Source of the DNA: Heliopora coerulea
Lineage: Eukaryota; Cnidaria; Anthozoa; Scleralcyonacea; Helioporidae
Direction of reading: 5' to 3'
Length of the DNA: 64,000 bases
Assembly: GCA_030142905.1 (NCBI GenBank)
Contig: JASJOG010000069.1
Coordinates: forward strand, 124,001 to 188,000
Of the stretch, positions 30,450 through 43,500 are shown piece by piece (positions within the stretch are counted from its first letter, which is position 1; every line of letters begins with the position of its first letter). Below the pieces are notes generated by a model that had not been told where the DNA came from, searched no databases, and saw only the letters and a program-made list of their open reading frames with translations. The position numbers were made by a program, and so were the translations under genes.

Positions 30450-31533
30450 CTGTTAAATTATCTTATTTCTTTTACAAATCATGGCCTTATTGCGTGTACT
30501 TTGCTGGGTATTAATATTTGTTCTGAAATTGAGATTCCCGGCTGGATCCTCGCTCGCGACCGTAATAAGTTAAATTACAATTAAGGCTTTCCTATAGGGC
30601 CAGACCAGTGTGCATTTACAACTTGGAAGAAAGAAGAATTATACATGACGAATCTGCTGCCTTTCCACCTGCCATAGCAAGGTGTGAAAAAGTGGACGGG
30701 GAGTAGCTGCATGTCAATCGCTATAGCTTTCAAGGGAGCCCAGGGTTTTGGGGAACAAATTTGTCACTATTCTGAGATTCAATGGTTTGAACAAATTTAA
30801 ATCAGGTTATCAAAATAAAATAAGACCTGCTTTCAAATTATGTACCCTTACAAGCTGCATACAGCCACAATTTAATATGCATCATTAGTATAACGTTAAT
30901 GCGTGCACCACGCCCCAAACGACCGTTTGCAAAAGGAATCTTGTGAGCAGTTGAAAACTCAAAACCAGAAGCACATTAAAAAGTCACCATGCATTTAATG
31001 GGATAAGTACCAAACCATTAAGAGATGCTGACATTATGACAAAGCAGAGTAGAAGATTATTGACACCGATCTGATTGTACTTGAAAGCATATTGTCGTTC
31101 AGTCGTATTTAATTTTCAATTCTCGAGTGAAGAATACATTCAATATTTTTTAAAAGCTGCACTGAAGTGATTATGTTTTAAACGTTTACTGAGTTAAATA
31201 AACAGCATTTACATAAACGAACCATTTCAAAGGATTTTCCCTAAATAATTCTGTCAAACCAAAACTAAAGCCTGGTTTCCATTAAATCGCAAGAATCGTT
31301 AAAACAGGGGCCGCGGAACAATGTTTTGAGTGGGGGGGGCTAACAGGGGGCGATGCCATGACCCCCTGAAAAAATTAAATTCAATATATCCTAGACGGTC
31401 GTGAACACTTCTTATTTTAATGATTACTCAGAAATCACAAAACACTGGTTATATTAACAGGAACAACTCAAATACTATCACCTGGTCACTCAAATATCAG
31501 ATATGTTTATCGGATATTTAAAATCATAAACTA

Positions 31534-31960
31534 AAATGCGAGTGTGGTTCTCGCTATATAGGTAGAACAACTCAACGGTTAAGTGAAAGGATCAAGCAAC
31601 ATGTGCCAAGTGTTGTACGAAACAAGACCGTACCATTAAGAAATCAACCGAAAAGGCAATGTACCTCTGCTCAAACGATTAATTGTGACTCGGCAATCGG
31701 TCGACACTTGTTGTCAAACAGATGTGCCAATAACTAATCACACTTCAAATTTAGCATCCTGGCAAAGTGCCGTTCAGCATTCTTTCTAAAGATTATGGAA
31801 TCCATGTACATTGGCGTTATTTTAATGTTTAACCCTCCTACGTGGGAAGACATCATTGCCTTTACATCAGGTATAAATATAAGCTGATAACTCATTTCTC
31901 AACAGTTGGCGGACGTTTGCACCTGAAGAGTGGTCTGCCGAAATGCATAGTGCTTCTTTT
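31534..31960 (+). pseudogene. Penelope-like GIY-YIG fragment with degraded hammerhead motif
   Basis: 31534-31737 encodes KCECGSRYIGRTTQRLSERI and ends with CDSAIGRHLLSNRCANN and a stop. The RYIGRTTQRLSERIKQH core matches the GIY-YIG nuclease of Penelope-like elements. Downstream at 31923-31948 CTGAAGAGTGG, CTGCC and GAAATGCATAGTGC form a weak hammerhead-like motif. The RT part is absent. G-rich tracts at 31320 and 32088 may be remnants of another element around it. Confidence 0.65.
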
Positions 31961-32169
31961 TAGTGTTTACTTTCTCTCTGTGTGTTGGTTCTTCTAGTTC
32001 TTTTCAGAACTGTCTTGTATAACCATTCATCATGGTTAAGACGTTTTTCAAAGCGATACTGAAATATTTAATTTCTTTTTAAAAAGTGGGGGGGGGGCAC
32101 TTTTCTCTTTTGTCAGAACACTGGCAAATGGTTTCATCATTTGCTATGAAGCGAAAAAGTCTATTAAAA

Positions 32170-32289
32170 GAGAAATCTTTAATATTGTCTAGTAAAATTT
32201 TACCAGATTTTGGCAAAATTTCCCTAGACCCATATGAAACAACAAAATCCCCAGATCTGGGGTAAAATCCCTGGGAGTGGCAACACTGT
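32170..32289 (-). repeat. Possible hAT-type MITE terminus
   Basis: On the minus strand from 32289 the sequence starts CAGTGTTGCCACTCCCAGGG and runs into TCTGGGGATTTTGTTG. CAGTGTTGCC is a common hAT-type start. No matching right terminus was located, so only the end is called. Confidence 0.35.
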
Positions 32290-33539
32290 ACTCGTTTCGA
32301 TTTAAAATCTTGATCCCAGGCTCCTATCTCATCTTGTGGTCACAAACTGAGAGTAATTGGAGATTTAATTCAAGCTTCGTAACTTTGTTGTCATTCGTAA
32401 TGTTGGATCTTAATTTGTGGTCTTGTTTGGAGCACGTGTTACTCCATTTGTAGGGCGCTGGTTTGTCAATTTGGTATTTATCAGATATTGCTGCTGCTAT
32501 CTCGATATCAGTCTGACAGACGTGCTGACTTTTCTAAATACTAAAACTGTCAATTTTTAAACTGAATTCTATGATAGTAAACCTGGAGATCGATATCTAA
32601 ACCGCAAGTCACGCTGTGATCTTTCAATAAGAATGGAGAAATAAATCGACGACAGAAACAAGTCAACAGTTTCACGATTAACATAAATTCAGTTAATGTT
32701 TTTCTTCGATTTTTGTTTTTATTATAAAGTTCCAATCCCCAAATAATTTATGTTCAAACTTTTGAGTTCTCGCTTTTGAGTTTTTCGTCAATTTTTTGCA
32801 AGCAACATTGATGGAGGGGGAGAGGGAGAGGAGCGAGTGATATTCCCTCTTTCGTCCTTAGTACGGTTAGTAGGGAGTCATTTGCAACGCTGTCCCAGTC
32901 ATTATTGGCCAAGATTGCAGTTTGGCCATTCGCAAGGGATCACTGAGGGATGACCAGTAACTCAGTGAAAACCCAAACTCCGACAGCAGCAATTGTCAAT
33001 TTCTGTGGGCAAACCCCTTACGCTATGAAACCGAGCTAAACAACACACGCTCAAATTTCTTCATGTCGGTCGTAACAGAACATTACTTTCATGAAAACGG
33101 GTCAGAGTCCTAAGTTCCTCGTCATTCTTTAGTTTGTATTAAACTGTGTAGTCCAGGGATGCGGCATGATAAATGAGCCCTGGTCAGCATTTAGCGATTG
33201 CGGTGAGGATGCTCAGTTTTCCTGCCGAGATTTTGGGCTTAAGGTAACTTAAATGTGGGAACCTTTGTAGTGATCTTTTTAAACTCGACGTTTCGATTTG
33301 GAAATGTGATTTATTTAACGTGAGTTTGAAATGCTTGGCAGCGACGAATGTTAAAGCTGTACTGTGATTGGTTGATACCGAAGGTGGGGAAAATAAGATG
33401 TCTTCCCTCTCTGCAGTAGTAACAGGGGTAGTTGGTCGTTTCGACAAACCAAGAAATCGGTACATAACTGAAAGTAGTTCAATAAACGGCAAAAAATATT
33501 TTGATAAAATCTTGTTTTTTGGTTGATTTTCCCATCTGC
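32290..33539. other. Intergenic sequence upstream of KMT2A/B
   Basis: No gene is seen. An antisense open frame of about 100 codons at 33184-33492 has no recognisable domain and lies in the presumed promoter-proximal region. A GGGGGAGAGGGAGAGG tract lies near 32815. Confidence 0.3.
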
Positions 33540-33606
33540 CATTTCACTTCCACGTGCATTTATAAGGAGAACTCATGCGCAGTAGAAGGCGGGAGAAGAA
33601 ACCAAG
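33540..33606 (+). promoter_or_regulatory. Putative core promoter and 5' leader of KMT2A/B
   Basis: Just upstream of the ATG are CCACGTGC (E-box), ATTTATAAGG (TATA-like), ATGCGCAGTA (NRF1-like) and AAGGCGGGAG (E2F-like). The start codon lies in ACCAAGATGGCGCG, which is both a good initiation context and similar to the YY1 consensus AAGATGGCGGC. These are word matches; no transcription start is known. Confidence 0.4.
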
Positions 33607-34586
33607 ATGGCGCGATTAAAGTATCCAGGGGGCAGTAGAACTCTGTCCTCTTTTAAGGGAAAGCAACGGACCTTGGCTTCTAAATTCAAGAGGAAGAAGA
33701 AAAAGAAGGCTGAATCTTTACCTAAGAACAATTGCAAAGTTATTACACCTGATCAATACCGAGAAATCTTTGGAGATTCCGAGGAAGAGGTATGTGTTTG
33801 GAAATGTCGACAGACGAAGTTACAATTTTTTATAATTATGATATTTCTTTGAAACGAACTTCACCATTTTTTGCCAGAATCAGGAAGACTTTATAGGATT
33901 CTCGTCAGAAGAACTTGGCCTAAGGGCATACCGACGTTTAGTTTCCCCAAGTTCTGTGAAGGCCGATGCGTACAAATCAGGTAATGTTTCTGCTTCATCA
34001 ACATCAAATCCGACCGAAGTCAGAAATCTGTTGAGCCATGGTTCATCGTATTCATCCACAAACACTATAGACCAGCCTGTCAACGTTGTGGAGGAAAAGC
34101 CTTCACTAGATGTTAAGTCTTGCTATGGAAAGGTCCAGATTTGCGACAACATCTATACCAAAACATACAAGAAACGTCAATCCTATGGACGAAGACACAC
34201 TACATTTCGTAATTCTGACTCTCTCCCGTCGACAATTGCATTTAAAAGTAAACGCAGTCATCAAAAAGAGGTTGATGGACGTAAATCAGTTGTCAGCACA
34301 CAGCAGGCACGGAAAACTGTATGCTTGAAATCTACAAAACCATTGTCCATTGCGAAGCAACTTGTAGAAAAGGCTAAGGGAGAGAAGAGGTGGCAATTGC
34401 AGCGTAAAGGGAATAACGATACAAACAGTCGTTCAGTTTCACGGTTTGGAAGAACTGTGAAGAAAAAGGTGCTCGACTACGATGATTTTACGTCTCCTTG
34501 TCGTAAGCGATCGCTACAAGATGGTAAGGCACTTGTGGGAAGAGTTTTCAAAAATGAGGAAGGCACAAGAAAATCCATAACAACAG
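33607..34586 (+). CDS. KMT2A: KMT2A/B exons 1-2: start and basic N-terminal region
   Basis: Exon 1 (33607-33789) starts MARLKYPGGSRTLSSFKGKQ and contains a run of basic residues (KFKRKKKKK). It ends GEDSEEE-like acidic before GTATGT. Exon 2 (33878-34586) continues NQEDFIGFSSEELGLRAYRR and ends one base into a codon before GTAGTC. It is Ser/Lys/Arg rich with RKRSLQDGK and GRTVKKKVLDYDDFTSPCRK near the end. No folded domain is recognised. In vertebrate MLL the N-terminus carries menin/LEDGF contacts and AT-hooks; I could not confirm either here. The start is chosen by its context and because no earlier in-frame ATG is plausible. Confidence 0.75.
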
Positions 34587-37500
34587 GTAGTCATTCATTA
34601 TTTTTAGTTAATATATATCTAGCCTTTTAATATCAGCGATCATATTTAAAAATGTAGACTTTTGTGAAGTACAATGTATTACATTATGGCATTGCAATAC
34701 AATTAATTTCTCCAAACAAGTTTCTGCAGAGTGAATTTATCTGCCAAACTGGCATATTGTAGTAAATGCTTTCTCTAGTAAATTCTGCCTTCAGTAAATG
34801 CTTCCTATCCAATGAAAAACTTCTAAATCAAATGAAAGATTAATAAATCCCTAAGGCATTCTATCATTTACAGTAGTTGACTTTAATATTTCACTTTTAC
34901 TGCCACCAGATTATGTGTTCAGAGCAGATCTTGAGGGGTCAGAGAGTACACATTTTAATAAGGGACTGTCTATGTGTTGTTGGATTCAAATACCTAGCAG
35001 ATTCAAAAACATGATTGGCTTGAAGAATGTTGTTGAATTCTGCTTTTTTTCAAAATTTAAGTTAGTTCTACTACTTATGGCAACATAGTGTACATTTGGC
35101 TTCGTTTAAGTCAGTAAATGTCCTTTAAAGAGTGAAGTGACAGCCAACTGAAATGCATTGAAAGCTTACTAATGTCTAAGGTTAATTGAGTTTCTACTGT
35201 AATTTTAGGGTGATATAATAAATTAGTGGCTTGGATCAGGTTAGCTACTGGTTGGTTTTTATTAAAGTAAAAAGATGGTTACAAAATGGTCAACCTGTGT
35301 TGAAAGCTACATGTAATGTCTGACTCTCACTCAGCTGTTAGAATGGCTGACTTACTGTTAGCAGGCATATTGGAAGCATATTTAGGTTGATGTTGCACAG
35401 CCATCAGCCATATTGGAGCCTACAAGTACATTTACCTGATTAAGATGTCAGAAAAAGGCTCATTTTAAACACAGACTATTCAGCATAACAGCAAAGGGCA
35501 TGATCTCTTTTGAAAATGTTAAATTTCTTTCCTTCTGATATGCTTTCTAAGATAATTTTGAATTTTGGTTAATACCTTGTAGTGAGCATTAAATAGGTTG
35601 CTATTCAAAATTATTTGCTATTCAAACTCTTAATTTTTACAGCAATAAATGTAAAGTAATGTCCTGTAACAAGCTAGTCCTGATCATATATACATGTATT
35701 GATTACATTATTTCAACTGGAACATATTTTATCCCAGCCCTAACAATTTTCATTTTACGCAAACACGTGATCATTATTTCAACAAATTTGGAGGTGAAAC
35801 TTTATGTAATTGCCAGTTAGAGTGTGGTGGTGCTTTTTAAATGATTTAAACAATTGGTGTGTGGAGTTTTGTGGGACAATGACTGTAATAAACACTGGAT
35901 AGTGTTTGTGAAACCTGCTAATCAGTGCTGAAGCAATGAACTTGTGAGACTGTCCTAGAGATTGATTTAGCCCCTGGGGTGTCTAAAAAAATATCTGTTT
36001 GAAAAAAAAAACAAAACCAGCCAGTTATCTGGCAGGTACATGTACATGTACCAGATAATTTTATTTATAAGAGGGAAATGTCTTTGATCAAAGGGTTTTG
36101 AAAATGGAAAGTATTGAAAAAGCAACCTTTTACTAGCTTATATATGTTTTGAAATTTGGAACATTGATATTATAATGAAATTATACTTTTAATTTAAGGG
36201 GTGCTACACCTCAATTTTTCATCAGTTAGGATGAAATGATGTTTCCATGGCAACCAAATTGAATCGAGAAAAATGACTCATAGAGGCATATTTTGATATT
36301 TACAAGAAACCTTTTACCTGGGAAATTTTTATTTATATTCATTAAATTGTGTTTGAAACATTGTGGTGAGGCATTTTTAGTCAGTGAAATAAAACTTTTC
36401 GTGGACAGTGGTTTATTTGGTCTCATATTACAATCCAGGCTTCAAATTGGGTAAAATATTATTTCAACTTGTAGATGATAATCCATACTTTTCAAAAAAT
36501 ACAGGTTTTGCATATTTTGGGGCTAAAAACTGTTAATTATCAATGGTCAAAGTTTAATTAATTTTGATGCCAAATAAAGGTGAAGTGCCTCCTTAAGAAA
36601 AATTACATGTGGCTATTAAAAATAGTACAGATCTGCAAGGGTAATACAATAAAATTATCACATAACTGTAACCTTATTTTTGCTCTTTTTTATTTACCTC
36701 ATCTTCTGAGTCAACCTGATAAAGCTATGCAAAAATAGCAACCTATTTGAAAACCAGTAATTCTGATATTGCATAATTTTTTCAAAGTACTCGTGAAAAA
36801 AAAATTAAGTTTACCTCATTTGAAAGTGTCCTGTCCTGAACATTCAGATGGTGCAAGTTTCTTACCCTGCTACGTTTTTTGCATTTCTGTTTATCTGGCT
36901 GTTTTATATGACTAAATGGCTACTGACTGTATAGCTTCATGCATTTACTTGTACTTGTTTATGATTATGATTGATTCGTCATTGAATAATTGTCCTTTGT
37001 TTTTCTGCAGGAGACATCAAATTTGAAAAGGTAAGCTGAAAATTAAAGAATACAAAGTTCACCAGATAAGCTATTGTATCTGTGACTATCAAGTACATTT
37101 ATCTATATATTATATATTTTTTACTAATCCTTTAACCTTTAAGGGTCAGTGTCCTGCATACAGGACACCAAAAACAAAAGTAATTTTCAGAGAACAAAGT
37201 GAAAACAGTGAAAGAACAATGAACAAAAGAAAATGAATTCAACCTTTAAAGGGTTAATGCACAGTTTTGGGGGGTTTTTTTTTGTTTTTTTTTTTGTTTT
37301 GTTTTTGTTTTTGTTTCATTTTTTGTTCTCTCTTTGTTTTTGCTTTGTTCTGTCATTTGTTTTTTACTTCATGTGTGATATATCAGATGCTGCTCATTAA
37401 AGGGGTAATTTACAAAATCTTTCTCCAGTGTGCCCCAAGAAAGGAGTACAACTGAGCAAACTGCTCAAACACTGATGACAAAGTATTGTTGCTTTTTTAC

Positions 37501-40500
37501 ACAAAATTTAATCAAAAATCCTTGAAATTTCTAATCAAACCAGCTTTGTTAAGAGCATTTACATGTGATAAAGGATGTGCAGTAGCTAATAATTGCTGGA
37601 AGTCCAGGATTTATTTTGGTATAAGTTTCTTATACCATGATAAGTCATGTTTGAATCATGTCTGAAGTTTGAACATAATGTGCAAGATGTTCATTAAGTG
37701 CAGCACCTACAGTACATGTAATTTTTCATGGGATTTTTTTGGACTGACTTTGTTATAAATTATTCTTCTGAGGTATAATATTTGGCCACTGTTCATGGTA
37801 AGGCCCACAGCAGGGAAAAGGTGAATGAGGAGTCAACAACAGCAGTAAAATTCTCTACTGTTTATTTTACTGTACTATTGCTTTAACAATTTTTATTGCT
37901 GAAAAGCAGGATGACTCCCTTTGATGAGTAAAATTCTGGCATTAGCCAGAATAAAATAATAGGAAATTGATCCTATGGGGAAAGAGTTAACTGAGATAGT
38001 GATAACCCTTTCTTAGCAGGATATCTCCCCTGAACAAGTAAAATCATCTGGTGTTAGCCAGTATAAAATTGTCTTATAATACATATTTATAATAAACAGT
38101 ACTCCAATACAAGCAAATAAACATCACACCACAGGGAATGTTCATTGTACCATTATATGAAATGTTGACTTTATGTGGATTGCTGTTTGAGTGATTTTCA
38201 TTTGAGATGTCCATTTGGCCATGAAAAAATAAACATTAAAGCCAGGAAAACAAAGTGACTGAGTGCCATGGGCACAATTTTACAGTTTTATTTTTAAAAA
38301 TGTTATTTCATTTACTTATTATTTCATTAAAGTAATACACCTCTTTAGCTTCGATGTTTGTTTACCCACTTCAGATCACATAATGTTATGCAGGAAAATT
38401 GTTTCTTTGATGTTCAAATGTGAATAGTTGCATCAGTTTTCCAAGTATAGTTGTGTGATTTTTATCCATTGTTCCCTTTATTTACTGTATGTGACCAAGG
38501 TCACCACATTGTTGGAACGTAATAGAAAAAAATAAAATTCTAAATAACAGCCTTGCCCTTTAGTGGGTAATCCAAGTTGGCAATCAACCCATTGCAAGGT
38601 CAGGCCCCCTACTCTGTTGAATGAAATTGTGTGGCATTAGGCAAAGAAGAACTCTGAAAGTGTTCAATTGCCCTTACTGGGCTAATTCCAAAGTACTGAC
38701 CCTTACTGGCAAAAATTGATCACTAATAACAAAGTAAATAGCCTCTTTACACCACTGGCCTCAGGTAGAGGAATCTTGATGTGAGTGAAAAACAGAGTTC
38801 AGCAAATTCTTTATATGTTAGTTTTGAATATCACACTGTAATGTTTCCCCCAAAATTTAGTTGACCCTTCTACTTTGAGGTCCATGTAATTCTGTTGCAT
38901 AATCATTTGCAACTATTTATGTTAGTTACAATGCTGCCAAATATTATCAATGGAGAATAACTTTTAGTAAACTAGTAGTTATTTTGTTATATAAAATTTC
39001 ATACACTTTGGTTTCCCCACAAACTGTCACACAGAGCTTTAACATCTCTAGTCATTTATGACAAAGTTGAGTCCACTAGACTCTGAAAATGAGCATCTCA
39101 GTCACAGACAACGCCATCGAATTCAGGAATAAACACTCAAAATTTATGAAAAGGGGAAAAAACAGTCGCTTGTATCCTGGGGTGAATAAAGCATAGGTCA
39201 TTCATCCAATGTAATTATTTACTGTGGCATAGCAGAAGGTGAGGTTTGAGGGGTTTAGTCTTCCCCACACATCAAACCTGCCCCAGGGAGTTGGAAGTCT
39301 TTAAAAAGGTTTTCATCCATCTGAGAACACACTCCACTCTCTGCGAAAGGAATTACCCATTATCCTTCAAACATTCCATTCTGCTATACAATAAATCCAG
39401 TCGTAATTCTTTTATTTGCCGATGTTTGCCATGTATAAAACAATGTAGGTATGAGCTATAACTGTAGTAAATTACCATTGATTCCTTCACTCCTAGTTTT
39501 CAGTAACCAAGGGTAATTTGGCAATGAAACCCTCCTCCGAGGTGATTCCTCGTGTCGGGTTCATCGCCAGAGCACTTGGTGGCCCTTTAGAATTTTATTC
39601 TGCCTAAAGCTAGAAAATTTTACTTCGCAGAGCGAGCTTCCGATCCAAGGACTTCAGAGTTTAGTAAATTTAGTCACAGAATTTCTTGGTTAACTAAAAT
39701 TTGTTTTTTTGTTTGACAACTAATGATAATTATTCATAAGAGTTACACTCTTGTATTCCAGACGCTAAAACGAACGAGAATAAAGATGCCTTCCAATGGA
39801 AACCATGATCAATTTCAAGAGGCAAGGTTTCCTAAGAAAGTCAAACTTAAAAATGTTTCAATCCCTTTGGAAAATTCTGAAAAGGAATTAGCCACGCTGT
39901 CTGTCAAGGCTACGTTGTTTGATCAAGGGACACTGAAAACGTTGTTGAAAGATAAGGTAGGTACACGATGCAAACTGGATGATAATTCAGGGGGCGAAAA
40001 AATTGAAGAATCCAATATTTGTAGTAACGAAGAAAAAGTTATTAAATCTAAAAGATTACAAATTAAAGAAGAAAAGAGAAAAGAGATGAAGGAAGACAAT
40101 TTGGAGAAATCATTGCAAGAACTGCAAATTAAAGAAAGGAGAACGAGGACGAGAAAACAACCTAAGGTTAACAAGGAAGGAGAGGGTGATGAACATTGGC
40201 AGCCGAATGATTCCAAGGATGAGGAGAATTGCAAACGCAAACAAAATACAGATGTGAAACCTTGCCTTTCTGCAGGTCAGTAGCGACTCTCCCTTTCGTT
40301 TGCTGTATTATAATGTTTTGAAATATTACAGTCAGCGATATAGCATAATTTTGGTGCATTACATATTCTTCTGAAAGCCCTTTATCCTTGATGATACAAA
40401 AGACAACTTTTGCCCTCCAAAAGTCTAGTAAGGGTGTACTCTACGTTTGATCTCGTTGAGTTCATGAATGTAATTATCAATGAAAATAATGCACATAGGA

Positions 40501-43500
40501 GTTAAGGTGAGCACTTCCGGTGCAAGTGTTCTACCAAACCTATGTCCAAAACTGGTGTGCTTCGCGTATGGTCGTCGAACATAACCAAAATTCTTCCAAA
40601 CTCGACATAGACATGAAATTTAGTGAGGAAATAGGCTCAAGTGTGTGAAGACAATTTAAGTGGAAAATTTTTACCTTAACCATGTTATTGTATCAGCAAC
40701 TGTCGGCAGTGGGAGGGGGCGATGTGAAACACTCATTGAAATTTCGCAAAAAGCCTGGAAAATTCGGGTCAAAGATGCCAAAGCGCTGAAAAGACCGAGT
40801 AAAATTGACCGTGTTATCATTAAATTCTGGCAAAATTTATATCAGTAAAATAAAAATTGCACAAAAATTCAGGCGGATTTTTTGACACCCCATAAACAAA
40901 TTGGGATTGCTACACTTCCCTGCATTTCTTTTGTCATAGATTTTGTTATAAAGCCTAAAAATCTGGAACTTTTTCTGTGTACTGTGTGATGAACACGTAG
41001 TAATATATTACCAATAAATTACGTACTTACATGATTACGTGAAAACGTTTTATATTTTCCAAAAATACTGTGGACTTCTTTCTTTGTAATTTTTTCCTTT
41101 GATTTTTATTAAATGCTGTAGATTCTGAAAGGCCATCGGAAAAAGTTGTCACGAAAGTGATTAAGAAAATCACGAAGAAGAGGATGGACAATGGAAAAAT
41201 AAAGAAGATAATTAAGTTTATTAAGGTGAAAACTGTTCCACGCGATAAAGAAACTCCTGTTGTTCCTGGTCGAAGAAGAGTACGCTGTGGCAATTGTGAA
41301 GGATGCCAAGTTCCAAACGATTGTGGAAAGTGTGTATTTTGTAGGTGAGTAAATATTGAGTTGTTTCAATTTAGAATGCCTCAGGCAAGGTTGATAGGAG
41401 TCAATATAAAGTGCTTATTAAGTAGTGTTTCAATACTTTACTTAAGGTGCGTCTTATTTCTCTCCTACAAGTTGCCCTGACATCTGCTTTTGCAATTTTC
41501 TTAATAACGGGATTCTACAATATTGATTACTTGTTAACCGAATGCGAGGTTAATAAGTTTATTAATTTATTTATTAACAAATTAATAATAATTATTTATT
41601 AAATATGTTTGTTGTTGGTGATCTTTTGTTGAATGTATCTGGGTCAGATTTGTTTGTCTTCAAATTAACTTGGAAATTATCGTGCCAAAACTTGCCAGCG
41701 CGCGTTGTTTTGCCTGGGGACAGTATAATGAGCTCAGTCATTAATGATAACACATATCTATTACTTCCAAAACTTGTTGTTAGCAAAAGGACGGTTATAA
41801 ATTTCAAAAACATGTGAATACTTTTTAAAGACATGTTTCGGCTAGACTTGTACCATCTTCAGTTTACAGAGTGATGTTTGTAAGGCTGCCGTACACAGTG
41901 GCGTACCAAAGGAGGGGTGGGGGGCGTGCCGCTCCGGGCAGCACTTCTGTTCGGGCGGCATTTTTGCTAAATAATTTTTTTTTATTCACTCGGAGAGTCA
42001 GAGTTGCCTATGGAGCAGAGTATATGGGATTGTCGGGTAAAATACGTACGTCGCGCTGGTAAACATCAGTATATCTAGCCTCGGTCGCAGTCGGACATGT
42101 TGACGTTTTGAAACGCGATGCTTTTCAGATTTTACTCGTGTTTCAAAATGTGAACACGTTCGGCTGCGATGCAGGCTACAATGTTATTTACTGGCCGCTA
42201 TAGCCTATAGAAACTGAACTGGATTCACTATCGTCCATTGGCCAGACAAAATTGTTGTGAATTATCAATGATTCGAAGTTTGATCGGAATGCCAGAAAGC
42301 TCCTTATCTGGCTGGTGGCTAAGTATCTAATAATTGATATAAATAATCATATGAAATGAAAAAAAAGCTGCTAAAATGTGTTAGATTTTGAACATTTTTA
42401 CTTGACATTTTATTACCATCAGAATTATGTGAATCTTCCCCAGAAATGTAGGAAATAACATTTCAGAGACTGTAGTTTCCGGGGGGCATGCCCACCGACC
42501 CCTTAGGGGGTTCTCGCGCCATCGCCGCCCCGGGCGCCATATTGGCAAGGTACGCCACTAGCCTTGCAAACATTGCTCTGTAAAATGAAGATGGCATAAG
42601 TCCTGCCGAAGGATGTCTTTAAAAAGCATTCTCGTGTTTTGGAAATTTATAACATATCTATTAACTGAGATCGAGTTCCGTTGATTATTTTTCGTACGAT
42701 CCTATTTGTAATCTTCAGAGTTTATTTTAGGACTCCAGTCAGTATGATTAATCGGACAGGGACTATGCAGAATTTTGCGCAAAGAGGGAAAACATTTTGC
42801 GGCCGGTCCAAGATATCTTTTGCCGGGAAATTTTCAAACGTTGGTTTCTCTTAAATAACATTTTGGGGCACCGAATCACAATATAACAGTTTTACTCAAT
42901 TTTCAGTTCCACTTCACTGATATTTACGTTGAGACGTACGGAATTAGTGGAGCTAGGGATGGAATTTATCCCTCGTTCAATCTTCCCCAAACCAAAGTCA
43001 ATGAAGGGGAATCGTCTGGAACCTAAAAAAAACCTATTCCCAAACAAAAGAGCTACACTCCACAACACTTTTGTAATGAGGCAATTAACATTTGTACTGA
43101 AGCAATTAACATTCAGTTGATACCACTGAGCAATTGAAACTAGGTGATTCACAATTTTTGTCGTATTTAGCAAACGCGAACAAACACATATTTTAATAAT
43201 GTATAAAAATGACCTTTGCATAGATTTTAGACCTGGATTGACTCTGATTAGGGTGGTCACCGAAGAGGATCTCATACTTTTTTCTTATCCATACAACTTC
43301 GTCTTGTTCTTTATCCTGTTTTTACGTTACTCCGTTGAGATTACTAGCCGTTCAGAAACTTAATTAGTCGTTATTTCACATTTTTAATACGTTATAATTT
43401 TCGCATCCTACATATAACATCGAGTCACCATTTTCAGTACGTTGTCGCTAATTACCTGTTTCGGCAAAATTACCGTTCTGTCCGTTGGTTTAACTTTTGT

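Larger units (their letters stand above)
29240..30571 (+). mobile_element. Penelope-like element with 13-bp target duplication, 5'-truncated
   Basis: ACCGTAATAAGTT at 29240-29252 recurs exactly at 30559-30571. The enclosed 1306 bp start with CAGAACAAATATTAATGCCC and carry near the other end its reverse complement (about 30496-30526). Between them are the RT/GIY-YIG frame (29281-30238) and a hammerhead core (30415-30449). Insertion with short direct repeats and partly inverted terminal sequence is typical of Penelope-like elements. The first RT motifs are missing. Confidence 0.85.
34587..39761 (+). other. KMT2A/B introns 2-3, poor in recognisable transposons
   Basis: Apart from the 37011-37030 microexon, this 5-kb stretch has no gene. 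A T/G-rich low-complexity tract lies at 37262-37330. TACATGTA-like palindromes recur (for example 36037-36050 GTACATGTACATGT). A dispersed repeat family (see 37900-38080) is present. No reverse transcriptase, transposase or hammerhead motif was seen, unlike the introns further downstream. Confidence 0.5.

Noticed and set aside
33184..33492. Antisense open frame of about 100 codons upstream of KMT2A/B
   Set aside because: No recognisable domain, no splice or start context, overlaps the presumed promoter region; length is compatible with chance.
33880..34083. Antisense frame over KMT2A/B exon 2
   Set aside because: Shadow of the real + strand exon, which is supported by phase and splice sites.
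42892..43275. 127-codon minus-strand frame in a KMT2A/B intron
   Set aside because: No domain or family hallmark recognised; probably repeat-derived. Not enough to call a gene.
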